Source of the DNA: Okapia johnstoni
Taxonomy: Eukaryota > Chordata > Mammalia > Artiodactyla > Giraffidae
Direction: 5' to 3'
Assembly (NCBI GenBank): GCA_024291935.2
Contig: CM044307.1
Coordinates: forward strand, 94,803,461 to 94,867,460
Length of the DNA stretch: 64,000 nt
The translations under genes were made by a program, and so were the position numbers. The notes beneath the pieces are model-generated. The model saw only the letters and a list, made by a program, of their open reading frames with translations, made no database searches and was not told the origin of the DNA. The first letter of the stretch is position 1. Each line of letters starts with the position of its first letter. Below are positions 1 through 13,205 of this stretch, one piece after another.

Positions 1-931
1 TGCATTGCAGGCAGGTTCTAAATTATCACTTAAAGTGCCTCAATATGGCCCAAATACACTCTTTATCTTGCTGTTTTTACCATTCAAAAGGGTGATATAT
101 TTTTGGCTCAGTTTTATTATCACATCTGTAGTAAAAAGAAATATCAATAACCTTGTGAAAAAGACAAAAAGAGAGGTTTAATTCTATAGCATATAAATGT
201 TTAGTATGTTTTTTACCTATAAATTCTTATTACAATAGGAATCCTTCCACTTTGAAGTTGTTAGATTAGATGATACTTGTTTGTGTTCCTGAGAAGCAGA
301 TCCTGAAGGGATTTAAGGTAAAGGGGCTTCTCTTGGAGGTGCAACAAACACTGAAGTGATGTAAGTGAAACAAGAAAGAGTGAGAAGGTAATGAGAAAAG
401 GTGTATTTTAACTTCATAAGAAATAAGTATATTTACATGTATGTGTAGTTGCCATGCTTTCTGCCGTTTAACTCATCTGTTCACAGTTTCATCTATAATT
501 ATTGGTAAAAGTGATAGATAACAGAAAAAAAGTGGAAGGATATCATACAGACACCACCACTTATCATTAGACATTTGTCTTCAGAAACCAATAGTGTTGA
601 GAGAAGGATTGTTTTTTGACATTAGAATATTTTTCAGTAATGGCATAACTTCTGACTGAGTATTGGGAGAGTATGGATTACTTGATATGGAGAGTGACAT
701 TTATGAAGTCATACCTAAGGACTTCAGGAGGGAGTGACAGTGAGAGTCTCAAGTGTATCACTGAAAAATGGCTAAGCCATCAAAATAATTTATCTCAAGT
801 TACACTGATCAGGAAAGACTAATTCTGAGCTTCATACTATGCAAATCAGAAGTGAAAGCTCTAAGTGTCAGGACAATATTTCGCCTAGGGTAGTTGTTCT
901 TCTTGAAAGGGTCTGTTTTCCCTGAAAAATG
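1..931. other. AT-rich intergenic DNA, nothing assigned
   Basis: I see no coding frame of note, RNA gene or repeat family I can name here. Short open stretches are chance frames in AT-rich sequence. The right edge is set by the start of BovB homology at about 932. Confidence 0.6.
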
Positions 932-3600
932 TTTGGCAAACCACTTCAGTATCATTGCCTTGAGAATCCCATGAGCAGTATGAAAAGGCAAAAAGATAGG
1001 ACACTGAAAGATGAACTCCCCAGGTCGGTAGGTGCTACTGGAGACCAGTGGAGAAATAACTCCAGAAAGAATGAAGGGATGGAGCCAAAGCAAAAACAAC
1101 ACCCAGTTGTGGATGGGACTGGAGACAGAAGCAAGGTCTGATGCTATAAAGAGCAATATTGCATAGGAACCTGGAATGTTAGGTCCATGAATCAAGGCAA
1201 ATTGGAAGTGGTCAAACAGGAGATGGCAACAGTGAACATTGACATTCTAGGAGTCAGTGAACTAAAATGGACTGGAATGTGTGAATTTAACTCAGATGAC
1301 CATTACATCTACTACTGTGGGCAGGAATCCCTTAGAAGAAATGGAGTTGCCATAATGGTTAACAAAAGAGTCCGAAATGCAGTACTTGGATGCAATCTCA
1401 AAAACGACAGAATGATCTCTGTTCATTTCCAAGGCAAACCATTCAATATCATGGTAATCCAAGTCTATGTCCCGACCAGCAATGCTGAAGAAACTGAAGT
1501 TGAATGGTTCTATGAAGACCTACAAGACCTTCTAGAACTAACAAAAAAGATGTCCTTTTCATTATAAGGGACTGGAATGCAAAAGGAGGAAGTCAAGAAA
1601 TACCTGGAGTAACAGGCAAGTTTGGCCTTGGAGTACAGAATGAAGCAGGGCAAAGGCTAATAGAGTTTTGCCAAGAGAAAGCAGTGATCATAGCAAACAC
1701 CCTTTTCCAACAACACAAGAGAAGACTCTACACATGGACATCACCAGATGGTGAATACTGAAATCAAATTGATTATATTCTTTGCAGCCAAAGATGAAGA
1801 AGCTCTATACAGTCAGCAAAAACAAGACCAGGAGCTGACTATGGCTCAGATCATGAACTCCTTATTGCCAAATTGAGATTTAAATAGGGAAAACCTCTCG
1901 AGCATTCAGATATGACCCAAATCAAATCCCTTATGATTATACTGTGGAAGTGATGAATAGATTCAAGGGATTAGATCTGATAGAGTGACTGAAGAAAAAT
2001 GGACAGAGGTTCTTGACATTGTACAGGAGGCAGTGATCAAGACCATCCCCAAGAATAAAAAAATGCAAATATGCAACATGGCTAACTGAGGAGGCCTTAC
2101 AAATAGCTGTGAAAAGAAGAGAAACAAAAGGCAAAGGAGAAAAGGAAAGATATACCCAGTAGCATTCAATTTGAATTCCAGTAGAGTTATTTCAAATCCT
2201 AAAAGGTGATGCTATGAAAGTGCTGCACTCAAAATGACAGCAAATTTGGAAAACTCAGCAGTGCCCACAGGACTGGAAAAGGTCAATTTTCATTTCAATC
2301 CCAAAGAAAGGCAGTGCCAAAGAATGCTCAAACTACCGCACAATTGCACTCATCTCACATGCTAGCAAAGTAATGCTAAATATTCTCCAAGTCAGGCTTC
2401 AACAGTACTTGGGCCATGAACTTCCAGATGCTCAAGCTGGATTTAGAAAAGGTAGAGGGACCAGATATCAAATTGCTAACATCTGTGGGATCATCGAAAA
2501 AGCAAGAGACTTCCAGAAAAACATCTACTTCTTCTTTATTGACTATCACAAAGCCTTTGTGTGTACCACAACAAACTGTGGAAAATTCTTAAAGAGATGG
2601 AAATACCAGACCACCTGACCTGCCTCCTGAGAAATCTGTATGCAGGTCAGGAAGCTACAGTTAGAACTGGACATGGAACAACTGACTGGTTCCAAATCGG
2701 GAAAGGAGTACATCAAGACTGTGTATTGTTATCCTGCTTATTTAACTTATCTGCAGAGTACATCATGAGAAACACTGGGCTGGATGAAGCACAAGCTGGA
2801 ATCAATATGGCTGGGAGAAATATCAATAACCTCAGCTAAGCAGATGACACCACCCTTATGGCAAAAATTGAAGAAGAACTAAAGAGCCTCTTGATGAAAG
2901 TGAAAGGGGAGAATGAAAAAGTTGCCTTAAAGCTCAACATTCAGAAAACGAAGATCATGGCATCCAGTCCCATCACTTTATGGCAAATAGATGGGGAAAC
3001 AGTGGCTGACTTTATTTTCTTGGGCTCCAAAATCACTGCAGATGGTGACTACAGCCATGAAATTAAAGATTCTTGCTCCTTGGAAGAAAAGTTATGACCA
3101 ACCTAGACAACAGATTAAAAATCAGAGACATTACTTTCCCAACAAAGGTCCATTTATTCAAAACTATACTTTTTCCAGTAGTCATGAATGGATGTGAGTG
3201 TTGGACTGTAAAGAAAGCTGAGTACTGAAGAACTGATGCTTTTGAACGGTGGTGTTGGAGAAGATTCTTGAGATTCCCTTGGACTGCAAGGAAGTCCAAC
3301 CAGTCCTTCCTAAAGGAAATCAGTCCTGAATATTCATTGGAAGGTGTGATGCTGAAGCTGAAACTCCAATACTTTGACCACCTGACGCGAATAACTGACT
3401 TATTAGAAAAGACTCTGATGCTGGAAAAGATTGAGGGTGGGACAAGAAGGGGATGATGGAGGATGAAATGTTTCGAAGGCATCACCGACTCAATGGACAT
3501 GAGTTTGAGTAAACTCCAGGTGTTGGACAGGGAGGCCTGACATGCTGCAGTCCATTGGGTCACAAAGAGTTGGATATGACTGAGTGACTGAACTAACTGA
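932..3600 (+). mobile_element. BovB (RTE LINE) copy A, internally deleted
   Basis: The sequence follows BovB in sense orientation from the leader just upstream of the endonuclease to the 3' terminus, which ends in the usual GACTGAGTGACTGAACTAACTGA-like tail. The 5' end is truncated: homology starts at about 932. Near 2160-2180 the sequence jumps from the region after the endonuclease to just before the reverse transcriptase core, so roughly half a kilobase of consensus is missing. The right end abuts a MER5A-like fragment at 3601. The endonuclease and reverse transcriptase frames are broken in several places, so this is a dead copy. Confidence 0.93.
1187..3460 (+). pseudogene. BovB endonuclease/reverse transcriptase remnant, copy A
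   Basis: An intact protein of this family would nick target DNA with an APE-type endonuclease and copy BovB RNA from the nick. The first 115 or so residues (1187-1530) are open and recognisable, starting MNQGKLEVVKQEM and running through the endonuclease N-terminus (SELKWTG, DDHYIYYCG, NVxQVYxPTSN-like segment). A frameshift near 1540 then ends the frame at 1567. Later pieces are in scattered frames: 2373-2618 (fingers and motif A, FIDYHKAF), 2561-2839 (IPDHLTCLLRNLYAGQE, GVHQDC) and 2858-3097. The catalytic YADD tyrosine codon has become the stop TAA at 2837-2839, leaving ADD behind it. The stretch between endonuclease and RT core is deleted. Non-functional. Confidence 0.9.
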
Positions 3601-3755
3601 GGGTTTTTGGTTGTCACAGCTTAAGGAATGCTATTGGCACTGATGGACAGAAGCCAGAGATGCTTCAATCATTCTACAATGCAAAGGAGAGACACTAACA
3701 ATAAAGAATGATCTGGCCAAAGATGCTGGTATAATCAAAGTTGAGAAATACTGAC
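3601..3755 (-). mobile_element. MER5A-like hAT-Charlie DNA transposon fragment
   Basis: The segment from GGTTTTTGGTTGTCACAGC to GTTGAGAAATACTG matches, from memory, the mammal-wide non-autonomous hAT element MER5A in inverted orientation, including the internal CATTCTACAATGCA and CAATAAAGAATGATCTGGCC landmarks. It is old and diverged. The BovB copy to its left appears to have landed in it, since the left part of MER5A is missing at the junction. I could not find the missing part on the far side of that BovB. Confidence 0.75.
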
Positions 3756-5075
3756 CTATAAATAAAGACTTAGTTGGAGCAATTTCAGCCATGAAGTCTG
3801 GAAGTAACAATCTTCTGAGAAGGGGTAGCAACTATTGGGATGAGGAAAGTTTGTTTTTGTTTTTGTGTGTTTTGTATTTTCTTACTGCATGGGCTAAAAC
3901 TTATTGATATCTCCAAGAGGATTGAACAGGGAGTTTTAGATTGTTGGAAATCCTGACTAGGTTATTTGAACACTAGCTTTTTAATGAGAACTTAGGTACT
4001 AAGTAATAAAATTTCTGAATCTTGTATCAATCAATTCAGGCAAATAAAAGAGAAACAATAAGTATATAGCTATATCATGTAAATATTTCAAAATTATATT
4101 GTAGAACAATGCCTATGTAGTTCTCTTAAAAATACATTTTCAATACTAATGAAATACTAGGCAGGTTGTGGAGAGAGTGACATATAGAGATGTTGTTTTA
4201 AAATTATTATTTCTCCATGTTTTCTAGTGAAATTTTAAATATGAGAAGTCTCAATGAATTGTATTATTGAAATGCAGTCTACTTCCAGTTCACAAAACTA
4301 CAATAGGATGTAACAATAATAATGGTTTTCCACATAATTCTGGGAAAATATCTTCATATGATTTCTCAAAATTTAACAAATATTAATAAAATACCTCTAG
4401 TATTTTTACATGAGAAATAGTTTCACTGTTGATTTGTATAATGTACTTACCACTTATTTTATAATTAAATGATAATCATAGCAAAGCTCTAAGTCTAATT
4501 TGCACTATTGATTTCCTAGTTAAATTGTAAATGTTTTTTTTCTGAACTTTTCACTTCAAGAAGCATTATTTAACATATATTATTAAGTGTGCACCAACTA
4601 GTATTGTCTGTAATAGAATGTTCTGGAAGAAGGATAGGCTCTGGATTAGGCATTCTGAGGCCAGGATCTGAGAAAGGGTTTGAGGGGTCTTTGCCTCAAA
4701 ATTTAAATGGAAATTCTCTATTTGAGTGTAATTTTATCTTCATGAGGAAGCAGGATGTAGTTTTCATAGGATTGTGACAAGGTTCATGGACCGAGTATTT
4801 GTATCTATTACACCAGAGAAAAGTGAGAAAGGGCTTACATCAGTCAGAAACTCTAATTCTCTCCCTTTTTCTACAAGGAAATATAAGATTAAAGTTGTCA
4901 TATCCCATACTGCCACAGAGAACAAGAAAGGTGAAAAAATTTTGTCACTCTAGGCTTATAAGAAATATCCATTTTTTAAAAAACTCACATTTTCAAATAC
5001 TTTTGATTCTTTTTAAAACGCAATAAAAACTATAATTTTAAGATATCTCTACCCACTGCTCTGAAAGGTTTGAGA

Positions 5076-5077
<2 letters not shown>
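3756..5077. other. AT-rich intergenic DNA, nothing assigned
   Basis: There is no recognised gene or repeat. Short open frames at 4589-4777 and 4799-5026 have no recognisable protein features and fall in ordinary AT-rich sequence. Confidence 0.5.

Positions 5078-5106
<29 letters not shown>
5078..5106. repeat. (AC)n microsatellite
   Basis: About fourteen uninterrupted AC dinucleotides. Pure runs of this length are often length-polymorphic. Confidence 0.97.
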
Positions 5107-5108
<2 letters not shown>

Positions 5109-5185
5109 TTTAATAAGTCCAGTTTAAAAAACAATATTATATACATAAAACTTTTAAGGTACAAACCATGCCATCTAGACCCTGC

Positions 5186-5936
5186 AGTTGTTATTGCTGT
5201 TGTTCAGTAGCTCAGTCGTGTCCAACTCTTTGCGAACCCATGGACTGCAGCACACCAGGCTTCCCTGTCCTTCACCATTTCCCGGAGTGTGCTCAAACTC
5301 ATGTCCATTGAGTCTTTGATGCCACTCAACCATTTCATCCTCTGTTGTCCCCTTCTCCTCCTGCCCTCGATCTTTCAGCATCAGGGTCTTTTCCAATGAA
5401 TTGGCTGTTCACATCAGGTGGCCAATGTATTGGAGCTTCAGCTTCAGCATCAGTCCTTCCAATGGATATTCAGGACTGATCTCCTTTAGGATGGACTGGT
5501 TGGATCTCCTTGCAGTCCAAGGGACTCTCAAGAGTCTTCTCCAACACCACAGTTCAAAAGCATCAGTTCTGCATCGCTCAGCCTTCTTTACGGTCCAACT
5601 CTCACATCCACCTGTGACTACTGGAAAAACCATAGTTTTGACTAGTCGACACAGTAATGTCTCTGCTTTTTAATTCACTGTCTAGGTTTGTCACAGCTTT
5701 CCTTCCAAGGAGCAAGCATCTTTAAATTTCATTGCTTGCTGTCACCATCTGCAGTGATTTTGGAGCCCCAAAAAATAAAGTTTGTCACTGTTTCCATTGT
5801 TTCCCATCTATTTGCCATGAAGTTATGGGACAAAATGTCATGATCTTTGTTTTTTGTATGTTGAGTTTTAAACTAGCTTTTTCACTCTCCTCTTTCACTT
5901 TCATCAAGAGGCTCTTTAGTTCCTCTTCACTTTCTG
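5186..5936 (-). mobile_element. BovB 3' fragment copy B (antisense)
   Basis: Read on the minus strand this is the 3' 750 bases of BovB, from just downstream of the RT catalytic box (the KSLLMKVKEESEK-like segment) through the C-terminal region with WTVKKAE, ELWCWRRLLRVPWTARRSNQ and GHLM, to the 3' terminus. It is 5'-truncated, the usual outcome of target-primed reverse transcription. Minus-strand open pieces 5409-5633 and 5175-5396 are fragments of the RT C-terminus in different frames. The plus-strand frame at 5401-5673 is its antisense shadow. Confidence 0.92.
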
Positions 5937-8900
5937 CAGTTGTAATCAATGTCAATTAACCTATTGTAGTCTCTATCTCTGCAACAATATTTAAAAAGTT
6001 AAAAAAAATTGCCCTATGATTCTTTTTCTCAATTTTGTTTAAGAATGTTTCATTTATTTTCTTTAAAGCATTCCTATAGCAATCTGTTTGGATTTCTGTT
6101 ATAGTTATCATGTCATTCTGAATTTCATTGTGATTAACAGTAACGTTTCATAAGAGATTACCCTCTTGAAGTCAGATATGTTTTCTTATTCATGTTTTGT
6201 TGTTATTATTGTTGTTGTCTATCACAGTAGAAGTATTTAGCGCTCAAATATAAAGCGCTTAAAAACTATTGAGCTTGTATACTCTATTAGTGTTTCAAAT
6301 TTGGCCAAAATAGTTATTTGAGAAAAACAGAATAGAACACAAAATCACTTTGTTATTTATTAAAAAGAGTCTACTTGGTTAAAGATGCAAATTTGTAATC
6401 CAGTATGGAGGAATATTCAGATCCTCAAATATCTGATATACATAGGAATAAATACATAGGAAGACTATGTAGTGTTTCAAAGGAAGGTCTCCTTACACTA
6501 GGTTCATTGGAATTCAACTCAAACATGAAGATGTTTGGGAAAAGGGAATATTGTTACAAGTAATTGATTTGTAATCACATAAATAACTTTATTACTTAGA
6601 AAAAAAATTTCGGGCCTAGAATGGTTATAACTGGAAAAATGACAAATTCTTTTTTAGTTTTCTTTTTTCTTGATTCTTCTCTTTTTGCAGTGATAATTGT
6701 GTTACAAGTACAATGTAAAAATAACCATATATTGTAGACCAATGAGCTAAATTAACAATATGTGTATTTAGTCAATTTTACTTTTACAATACATGCATTT
6801 TAATCATTTGTAATACTGAAATTTTGCAGACCTAAATTAGAGTCAAATCTCAATGTAAATTTATTTTCCCACGTGCAAAACTTTACTGGGGTAAAACAAG
6901 ATTCATATGCAAAGTGTCCATGTGCCAACTACAGATTTACGGAACATTCTGAAGTTGACTAAGGAAGACTAAATCAAAAACCAATTTATATAATTCTTTG
7001 ATAACTATTCCAGAGCCTGCCCTGGCACTGCAGCTTATTAGCAGGTGTTACATTACCTCAGCCAGCTGTTAATACCTGCTGTCACCACTGTAGATGCAAC
7101 ATATACAAAGAAATATAGTAAATATATTCCCCTGATATCCTTCACCATTATGTTTTGAAGTTAGAAAATATAAACTTTGCTTATTTATCATCTTCATTCT
7201 GATTCATTATTCTAAATTGAGTTATACAAAATGCATATTTTAAAGCTGATTTTTCTAATCATTATTATCTTAATAAAACTGGAAAAGTTAGCTTTAAGAA
7301 ATAGCTAGAAATATGATCATTGTTATGTAAATAAAACTTCTAAAGAGTTTTTGCACAAGTTAAATTATGGGGGAAATTTCCATGAAATTACATTTATTTT
7401 CACAGTATGGTTTCCTCTTTTTCAGTTACACGTTTTTCTTTGATCTCTATGTCATTTTACAAGACCACAAGTCAACTCTCCTCACCTTTGTCTTTCATGA
7501 ATTCTCTATACTAAATATCTATGGCACAAATATAATGAGAAATAGAACTCTGACCAATTTTTTACCCCTCTAGCAAATTAAAGTAAAAAATAAAAATCAA
7601 GATCTAAAGCTTTCTAGATTTTATTTCTTTAAAATTGACTCACACATTACTAAACTGGCTTAGTTTTCTGAAGCTATTTTCACCGTAGATATCCCATGAA
7701 GTGTTTGTCTTTGAGTTTCCTTTTCAGTGGGCACATGCGCAACCTTTCCAAATCCCTTACTCAAAAGTTCAGGTGAACATTATGTTTATTCTTATTCAAT
7801 TGATCAATTTTCTCCAAATCATATTTTTAAGTTCATGTCTGCCACAAGAACAGATTTGAAAGTGATATTCCTAGAAGTTATGGCTTCATATCAAAGTCAA
7901 TTTCTTTGCACAATTTCTGACTCATGAGAGTCAAGTCCTGTGTGACTGGTCATACACAACACAGAAGCTCAATAATGATACCTGAATAGAATGTATTTCA
8001 GGGAAAAATCTTCTTAACAAATAATCCATTGTACTTCCAAGGTCAGTCTTTTTCAGTGTCAGATCTTTTCTCTGAGGGGTTCTATTATATTGGATCAGTT
8101 TCCAATGAGAACAAAAAATAGTCTTTTAAGTATTCTGAGTTCTATTACATTCTCTATCTGATAATCTGATATGAGACTTATGTAATAATAATCTGGAAAA
8201 TTTTGAAACTACTTTTTCCTTTTTTTTCCTCCCTCAGGGCTTGAAAAATAAGTTGACTTTTAAATGACAATTTACTTCCTCTTAGGTGAAAAAAAAATTA
8301 ACAGATAAACATAATATATTCAGATCTTTCCCTATAAGTTGAAGCTTCAAGTTCTAAGAGTTTGAAATGAAACTCATTTTTTTTTTGTTACAAAAAATCT
8401 CCTTTACCAGTTTAGATGGGTAAAAACGCTATCTTGTATTTAATGATTGATTTGACTTGTTCTCTAAATATAAGTGCATAGATTTAATTTCTTGTTTTTC
8501 AACCAAGGAATAAGGAGGAATTTAAAAATCTACTATACATATTACAACATAAAAAAAGTCTCATTTCTATTTAAAAATTATTATTTGGTAAATATTGTTA
8601 ACTCAATATTTCTTGGAATTGAGGCCAAGATATTTAAATAACTTGGCAAGGTTTCAAATGTTTTTAAAAAATGGAAAACAAGGTACTGCAATAAGGCTTT
8701 TCAATATGGATTAATTTTGATTGCCTAACTGCAAAGCCCATATTTACTTCATTTCACAGATAGACTTCTTGGCCTGTGCTAATACAGAGAGAGTGCATGG
8801 ATAAAGCTAAAATTACATTGGCACTTTCAGGCACTGACTTGGAGAAGTTTATGGGTTCCAGTGTTCTGAGTCATGGAGGAGACGGGATATAAATAATATT

Positions 8901-9321
8901 AAATATATTAGTTCTATTAGAAGTGCTAAATTTGTGAATCATATTAGTAACATAGAGATGTAAAATTACAACACTATATGCAGCTGGATAGAATTCTATA
9001 TATTGTGTTTAAATGAAACTGCTCATGTCACAAAATTGTATTGAATACAATTAGCTTATGTGCAAGGTATTTTTTGACACCATTCAACACTAAAAATTCT
9101 TTTGTATGAGAAACTAGGCTTATACATTTTGCAGTATATGTCAATTTATACAGCACTTGTCTTAATGTGATGGTTTTTTTACGCATTAGCAGGAAAATAA
9201 CTTTGGTTTTGTTCAAAGGATGACAAGTAGTTTGCTTTCAATACATAATTTCTACTTTCAGTTTTGCTCTGATTTGAGGTCAGACTAATGTAGTCACTCA
9301 TTCAAGAACTGCCTTCCCATT
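5937..9321. other. AT-rich intergenic DNA, no feature assigned
   Basis: This is a 3.4 kb low-complexity, AT-rich stretch with no repeat family I can name with confidence and no credible coding frame. Scattered homopolymer runs occur. The frames at 7367-7573, 7727-7927 and 9028-9216 look like chance. Confidence 0.5.
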
Positions 9322-9918
9322 GTTTTGTTGTTGTTGCTGAGTCACCAAGTCGTGTCCCACTCTTTGTGATCCCATGTACCGCAGCACACAAGGCTTCCCT
9401 ATCTTTCAGTATCTTCTGGAGCTTGCTCAAACTCATGTCCATTGAGTTGATGATGCCATCCAACTATCTCATAACCTGTCACCCTCTTCTCCTCCTGCCC
9501 TCAATCTTTCCCAGCATCATAGTCTTTTGCAATGAGTCACCTCTCCACATCAGGTGGCCAAAGTATTGGAGTTTCAGCTTCAGCATCTGTCCTTCCAATG
9601 AATATTCAGGGCTGGTTTCCTTTAGGATTGACTGGTTTGACCTACTTGGTGTCCAAGAGACAAGACTCAGGCGTGTTCTCTAGAACCACAGTTTGAAACA
9701 ACAATTTTTTGGTGCTCAGCCTTCTTTGTGGTCCAGCTCTTACACCAATACATGACTACTGGAAAAACCGTAGATTTGACTATACAGACTTTTGTCCACA
9801 AAGTGATGTCTCTGCCTTTCAGTACTCTGTCTAGATTTGTCATACCTTTTCTTTCAAGAAGGAAGTATCTTTTAATTTTGTGGCTACAGTCAGCATCTGC
9901 AATGATTTTGGAGTACAA
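9322..9918 (-). mobile_element. BovB 3' fragment copy C (antisense)
   Basis: On the minus strand this matches the last 600 bases of BovB: GFVFLYSKIIADADCSHKIKR, a degraded WTTKKAEH segment, then the C-terminal region and 3' end. It is 5'-truncated and more diverged than copy B. The minus-strand frame 9667-9936 is the readable part of the RT C-terminus. The plus-strand frame 9366-9683 is the antisense shadow. Confidence 0.9.
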
Positions 9919-10179
9919 GAAAACAAAACCAAGCAAGTTTAAAGCAACCTGGAAGGAGCCTTAAAAAATAGAAGCCAAGGGAGATTTAAGAACTGGTTTT
10001 GATCTTGTAGGTGTTTTTCAAGTTACACATAGTTTGGGTTGCTAAAGGTAGAAGCATCACAGACTTGAGGTTTACGAGCACAACATCCATCTGAATTATT
10101 GGATGATCACTAAACTATGCAGAGATAGGTATAAGTCCTACTGCTCCCTAGCAAAAAAAGAAAAAGCTGAGCAAATATA
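9919..10179. other. unassigned spacer between BovB and old L1
   Basis: No gene or clear repeat is seen. It may belong to the 5' region of the old L1 that follows, but I cannot align it. Confidence 0.4.
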
Positions 10180-11085
10180 ACTACAGCTGCACACCATAAG
10201 GGAATCTGATTATATCATTTAATTTCTGACAAGAGACTAAAAAAAAAATTAAGAACACTTAGATAAATAAAATTGAATCCAGAGTTCCTACAAAAATATC
10301 CAAGTTGAAACAAAATTTCAAGATATACAAAGTAAAACGTAAAACAAAACAAAACAAAAACAACCATAAAACATAACTGAAAATAATCATATCTATCCGT
10401 ATGTTGGCATTACTAAACAAAGACTTCAAAGTAAATTTATATGTCAAAAAATTAAAGAAAATATTTTCAAATATTTAAAGGAAAATATGATAGCAATGGG
10501 AAGAGAAATAGAGACTTGAGAGAGAGACATGGAAAGTATAAAAATAAACAAGTGGAAATTTGAAAATAAAAATTATAGTAATTAAAATGAAAAATTCAGT
10601 AGATGACTTCATCCACAAATTTGAAATGGAACATGGGAAAATATAAACTCAAAGATAAATTAGTGGAAATTATCCATTTCAAAGAATAGTGACAACAAAG
10701 ATTGAAATAAAATGAATAGTACCTTAGAGATCTTTGGAACATTTTCATGCATTTCAACATGCATATAATGAGTGTCTCAGAAAGAGTGGAGAGAGAAATG
10801 GAGAAAAAATAAAGAAAGAATGGCCAAAAATTATTTCTTATATTCGATGAAAACTCTAACTTACAGACCACACACAGACACTTAGTAGTCAACTGCTTCA
10901 ATTCAGACAATGAAAATTTCTTCATGTAGTAAGAAAAAAATGATTGCATACAGAGAAAAATGGAAACATTGTTTGATTTCTTATCAGAATAGTGGAAACT
11001 AGTAGCCACTGTAAAGAAATGTTTAATGTGCTGATTGTTGAAGAAAAAATAAAACTATCTTTAATACAGACAATAATAATTAACC

Positions 11086-11102
11086 TAGGGTTAGGGTTAG
11101 GG
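11086..11102 (+). repeat. short interstitial telomere-like run (TTAGGG)
   Basis: The run is TAGGGTTAGGGTTAGGG, almost three vertebrate telomere units, inside the remains of an old L1. It is too short to call functional. It could be a repair scar or chance. Confidence 0.7.
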
Positions 11103-11354
11103 TCATTAGAACAAGTAAATAAATTTAGCAGTGTTTCAGGATTATAAGATCAATAACTCTAAATCATTTGTATTTCTGCATATTAACAAAATAAACTTGA
11201 CAATGAATTTAAACATAATTCCATTTTAAATAGTCCTCAAAGGAAATAACATATTTAGGCATATACTTAATGAAAGTATAGAAAACCCTATACACTGAGT
11301 AGTATAAAACATTGCTGACAGAAGTTTTAAAAGGCAAAAAATTGTAGATCCTAT

Positions 11355-11500
11355 GGTTAGATGGCATCACCGACTCCATGGATATGAGTTTGAGTAAGCT
11401 TCGGGAGTTGGTAATGGACAGGGAAATCTGGTGTGCTGCAGTCCGTGGGGTTGCAAAGAGTCAGACATGACTGAGCAAATGAATTGAACTGAACTGAATA
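11355..11500 (+). mobile_element. BovB 3'-terminal fragment (sense)
   Basis: The final 145 bases of BovB, from the GGTTAGATGGCATCACCGACTC region through GTCGCAAAGAGTC-like sequence to the GAACTGAACTGAA 3' tail. It is a severely 5'-truncated insertion in the old L1. Confidence 0.88.
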
Positions 11501-12030
11501 ATATTCACGAATTGGAGGATTCGAAATGCAAGATAGTTAATTCTCCCCAAATTGTTCTATAGATTTAACACAAACCCTAAGAAAATTCCAGTAGCCATTT
11601 TTTTTTTTTTTTTGGATGGCAAGTGGGTAGTGTAGGAGAGTTGACATTTGCAAGTTGAGCTTAAAACATAAAAAAGTGTGAAGAACTTAAAGTAACCAAT
11701 TTGGGAAAATAAAATATCGTCGAGGAGGACACTCTTTGATTCCTGTTTCCTATAAAAGCTAAAGTCATCAAAAGAACTTAGTACTGCCATGAGGATATAC
11801 ATACAGTTCAATAAAATAAAGAATCCAAAATGGTTTTCACATATATGGTCAATCGGTTTTGAACAAAAGTGCCTTGGTAATTAAATTAAATAAGAATATT
11901 ATTTTCAACAAATAAGACAATAATGTTGACTTATCCATGTGAAGAAAAACAAAACAAAACCCCCACACACACATTAATCCCCCCCATGTCATACAAAGAA
12001 ATTAAATTAAAATGAAATTTAGACTTAAAT

Positions 12031-12232
12031 GGGATTCCCTGGTGCCTCAGACTGTAAATAATTTGCCCGCAATGCAGGAGACTGAGTGGGTAAGATCCCT
12101 TGGAGAAGGGAATGGGTACCCACTGCAGTATTCTTGCCTGAAGAATTCCATGGTCAGAGGAGTCTGGCAAGCTACAGTCCACGGGGTCGCAAAGAGTCGG
12201 ACATGACTGAGCAACCAACACTTTCACTTTCA
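12031..12232 (+). mobile_element. Bov-tA SINE (sense) with target-site duplication
   Basis: A tRNA-derived head (GGGATTCCCTGGTGCCTCAG) and a BovB-related body and tail ending AAAGAGTCGGACATGACTGAG followed by CTTTCACTTTCA. The 11-base sequence TAGACTTAAAT flanks it on both sides (12020-12030 and 12233-12243), a perfect target-site duplication that marks it as a discrete insertion in the old L1. Confidence 0.95.
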
Positions 12233-13205
12233 TAGACTTAAATGTAGGAAGTAGAAGTATAATTTTTTATAAAGAAACATAAAAGAAAAAATATTTGTAA
12301 ATAAATATAAAGTTATACTATGTTTATGGATGTAAAAACTCAATAGTAAGATGTCATTGTTTCCCCAATTGATCTTTAAGCTCAAAACAACCCTGGTTAA
12401 TATTTAAGAAAGTGTTGTTTTTTTTTTTCTTGAGAACTTTGAAGGCTAATTCTAAAACTTTGCATGAAAATACAAAGAAGCAAAAAGTGACCAAATCAAA
12501 TTTTTTAAAAAGAAAAATGTGGGAACTTTCACAATCTTGTATTCATATTTATTAAAGCTATTGTAATCAAAATAGTGTGGGATAGGTATATAGTCACATA
12601 AATCATGCAGAAAGGTGCAATCATAAATGCATGGTCAATTAAACTTTCAAAAAGTTGCCAAGGCAAGTCAGGAAATTATTTTTTTTAATGGTGCTGGAAT
12701 AATTGGATAGCTTTCTGAAAAATGGGAATGTCAACCACTAACTTTAACCCTATAAAAATTAACTAGTAGCAAATTCCTAAGTGTAAGTGCTAAAAGTACA
12801 AAACTGCTAAAAGAAACTATGGGCAAAGCCTCTTAGTAAATTTGAGCATGACAAAGATATCTTAAATAGGACAAGAAGAAAAAGATGGTAAATGATATGT
12901 CACCAAAATTAAAAATGCTTGCTCTTCATAAACAAAAAAGGCAGTAAATGAAGAATATATACATAATATTCAAATCTTGAAAAGAACTAAAAATACAAGA
13001 AAAAGGCTTTGAATGAGCATTTCAACAATGGAGCTATAAGAATGACAAATAAGCATATGAAATTTTGTTAAACATCATCCATTATTGGGAAATGAAAAAT
13101 ATAAACTACGATGCGATAGCACTAAACACTGACTAGAATGATAAAAATTAAAACCACAGATCATACCATGCCAGAGTATACAGCAATTTGACACAGATTC
13201 ACTGT

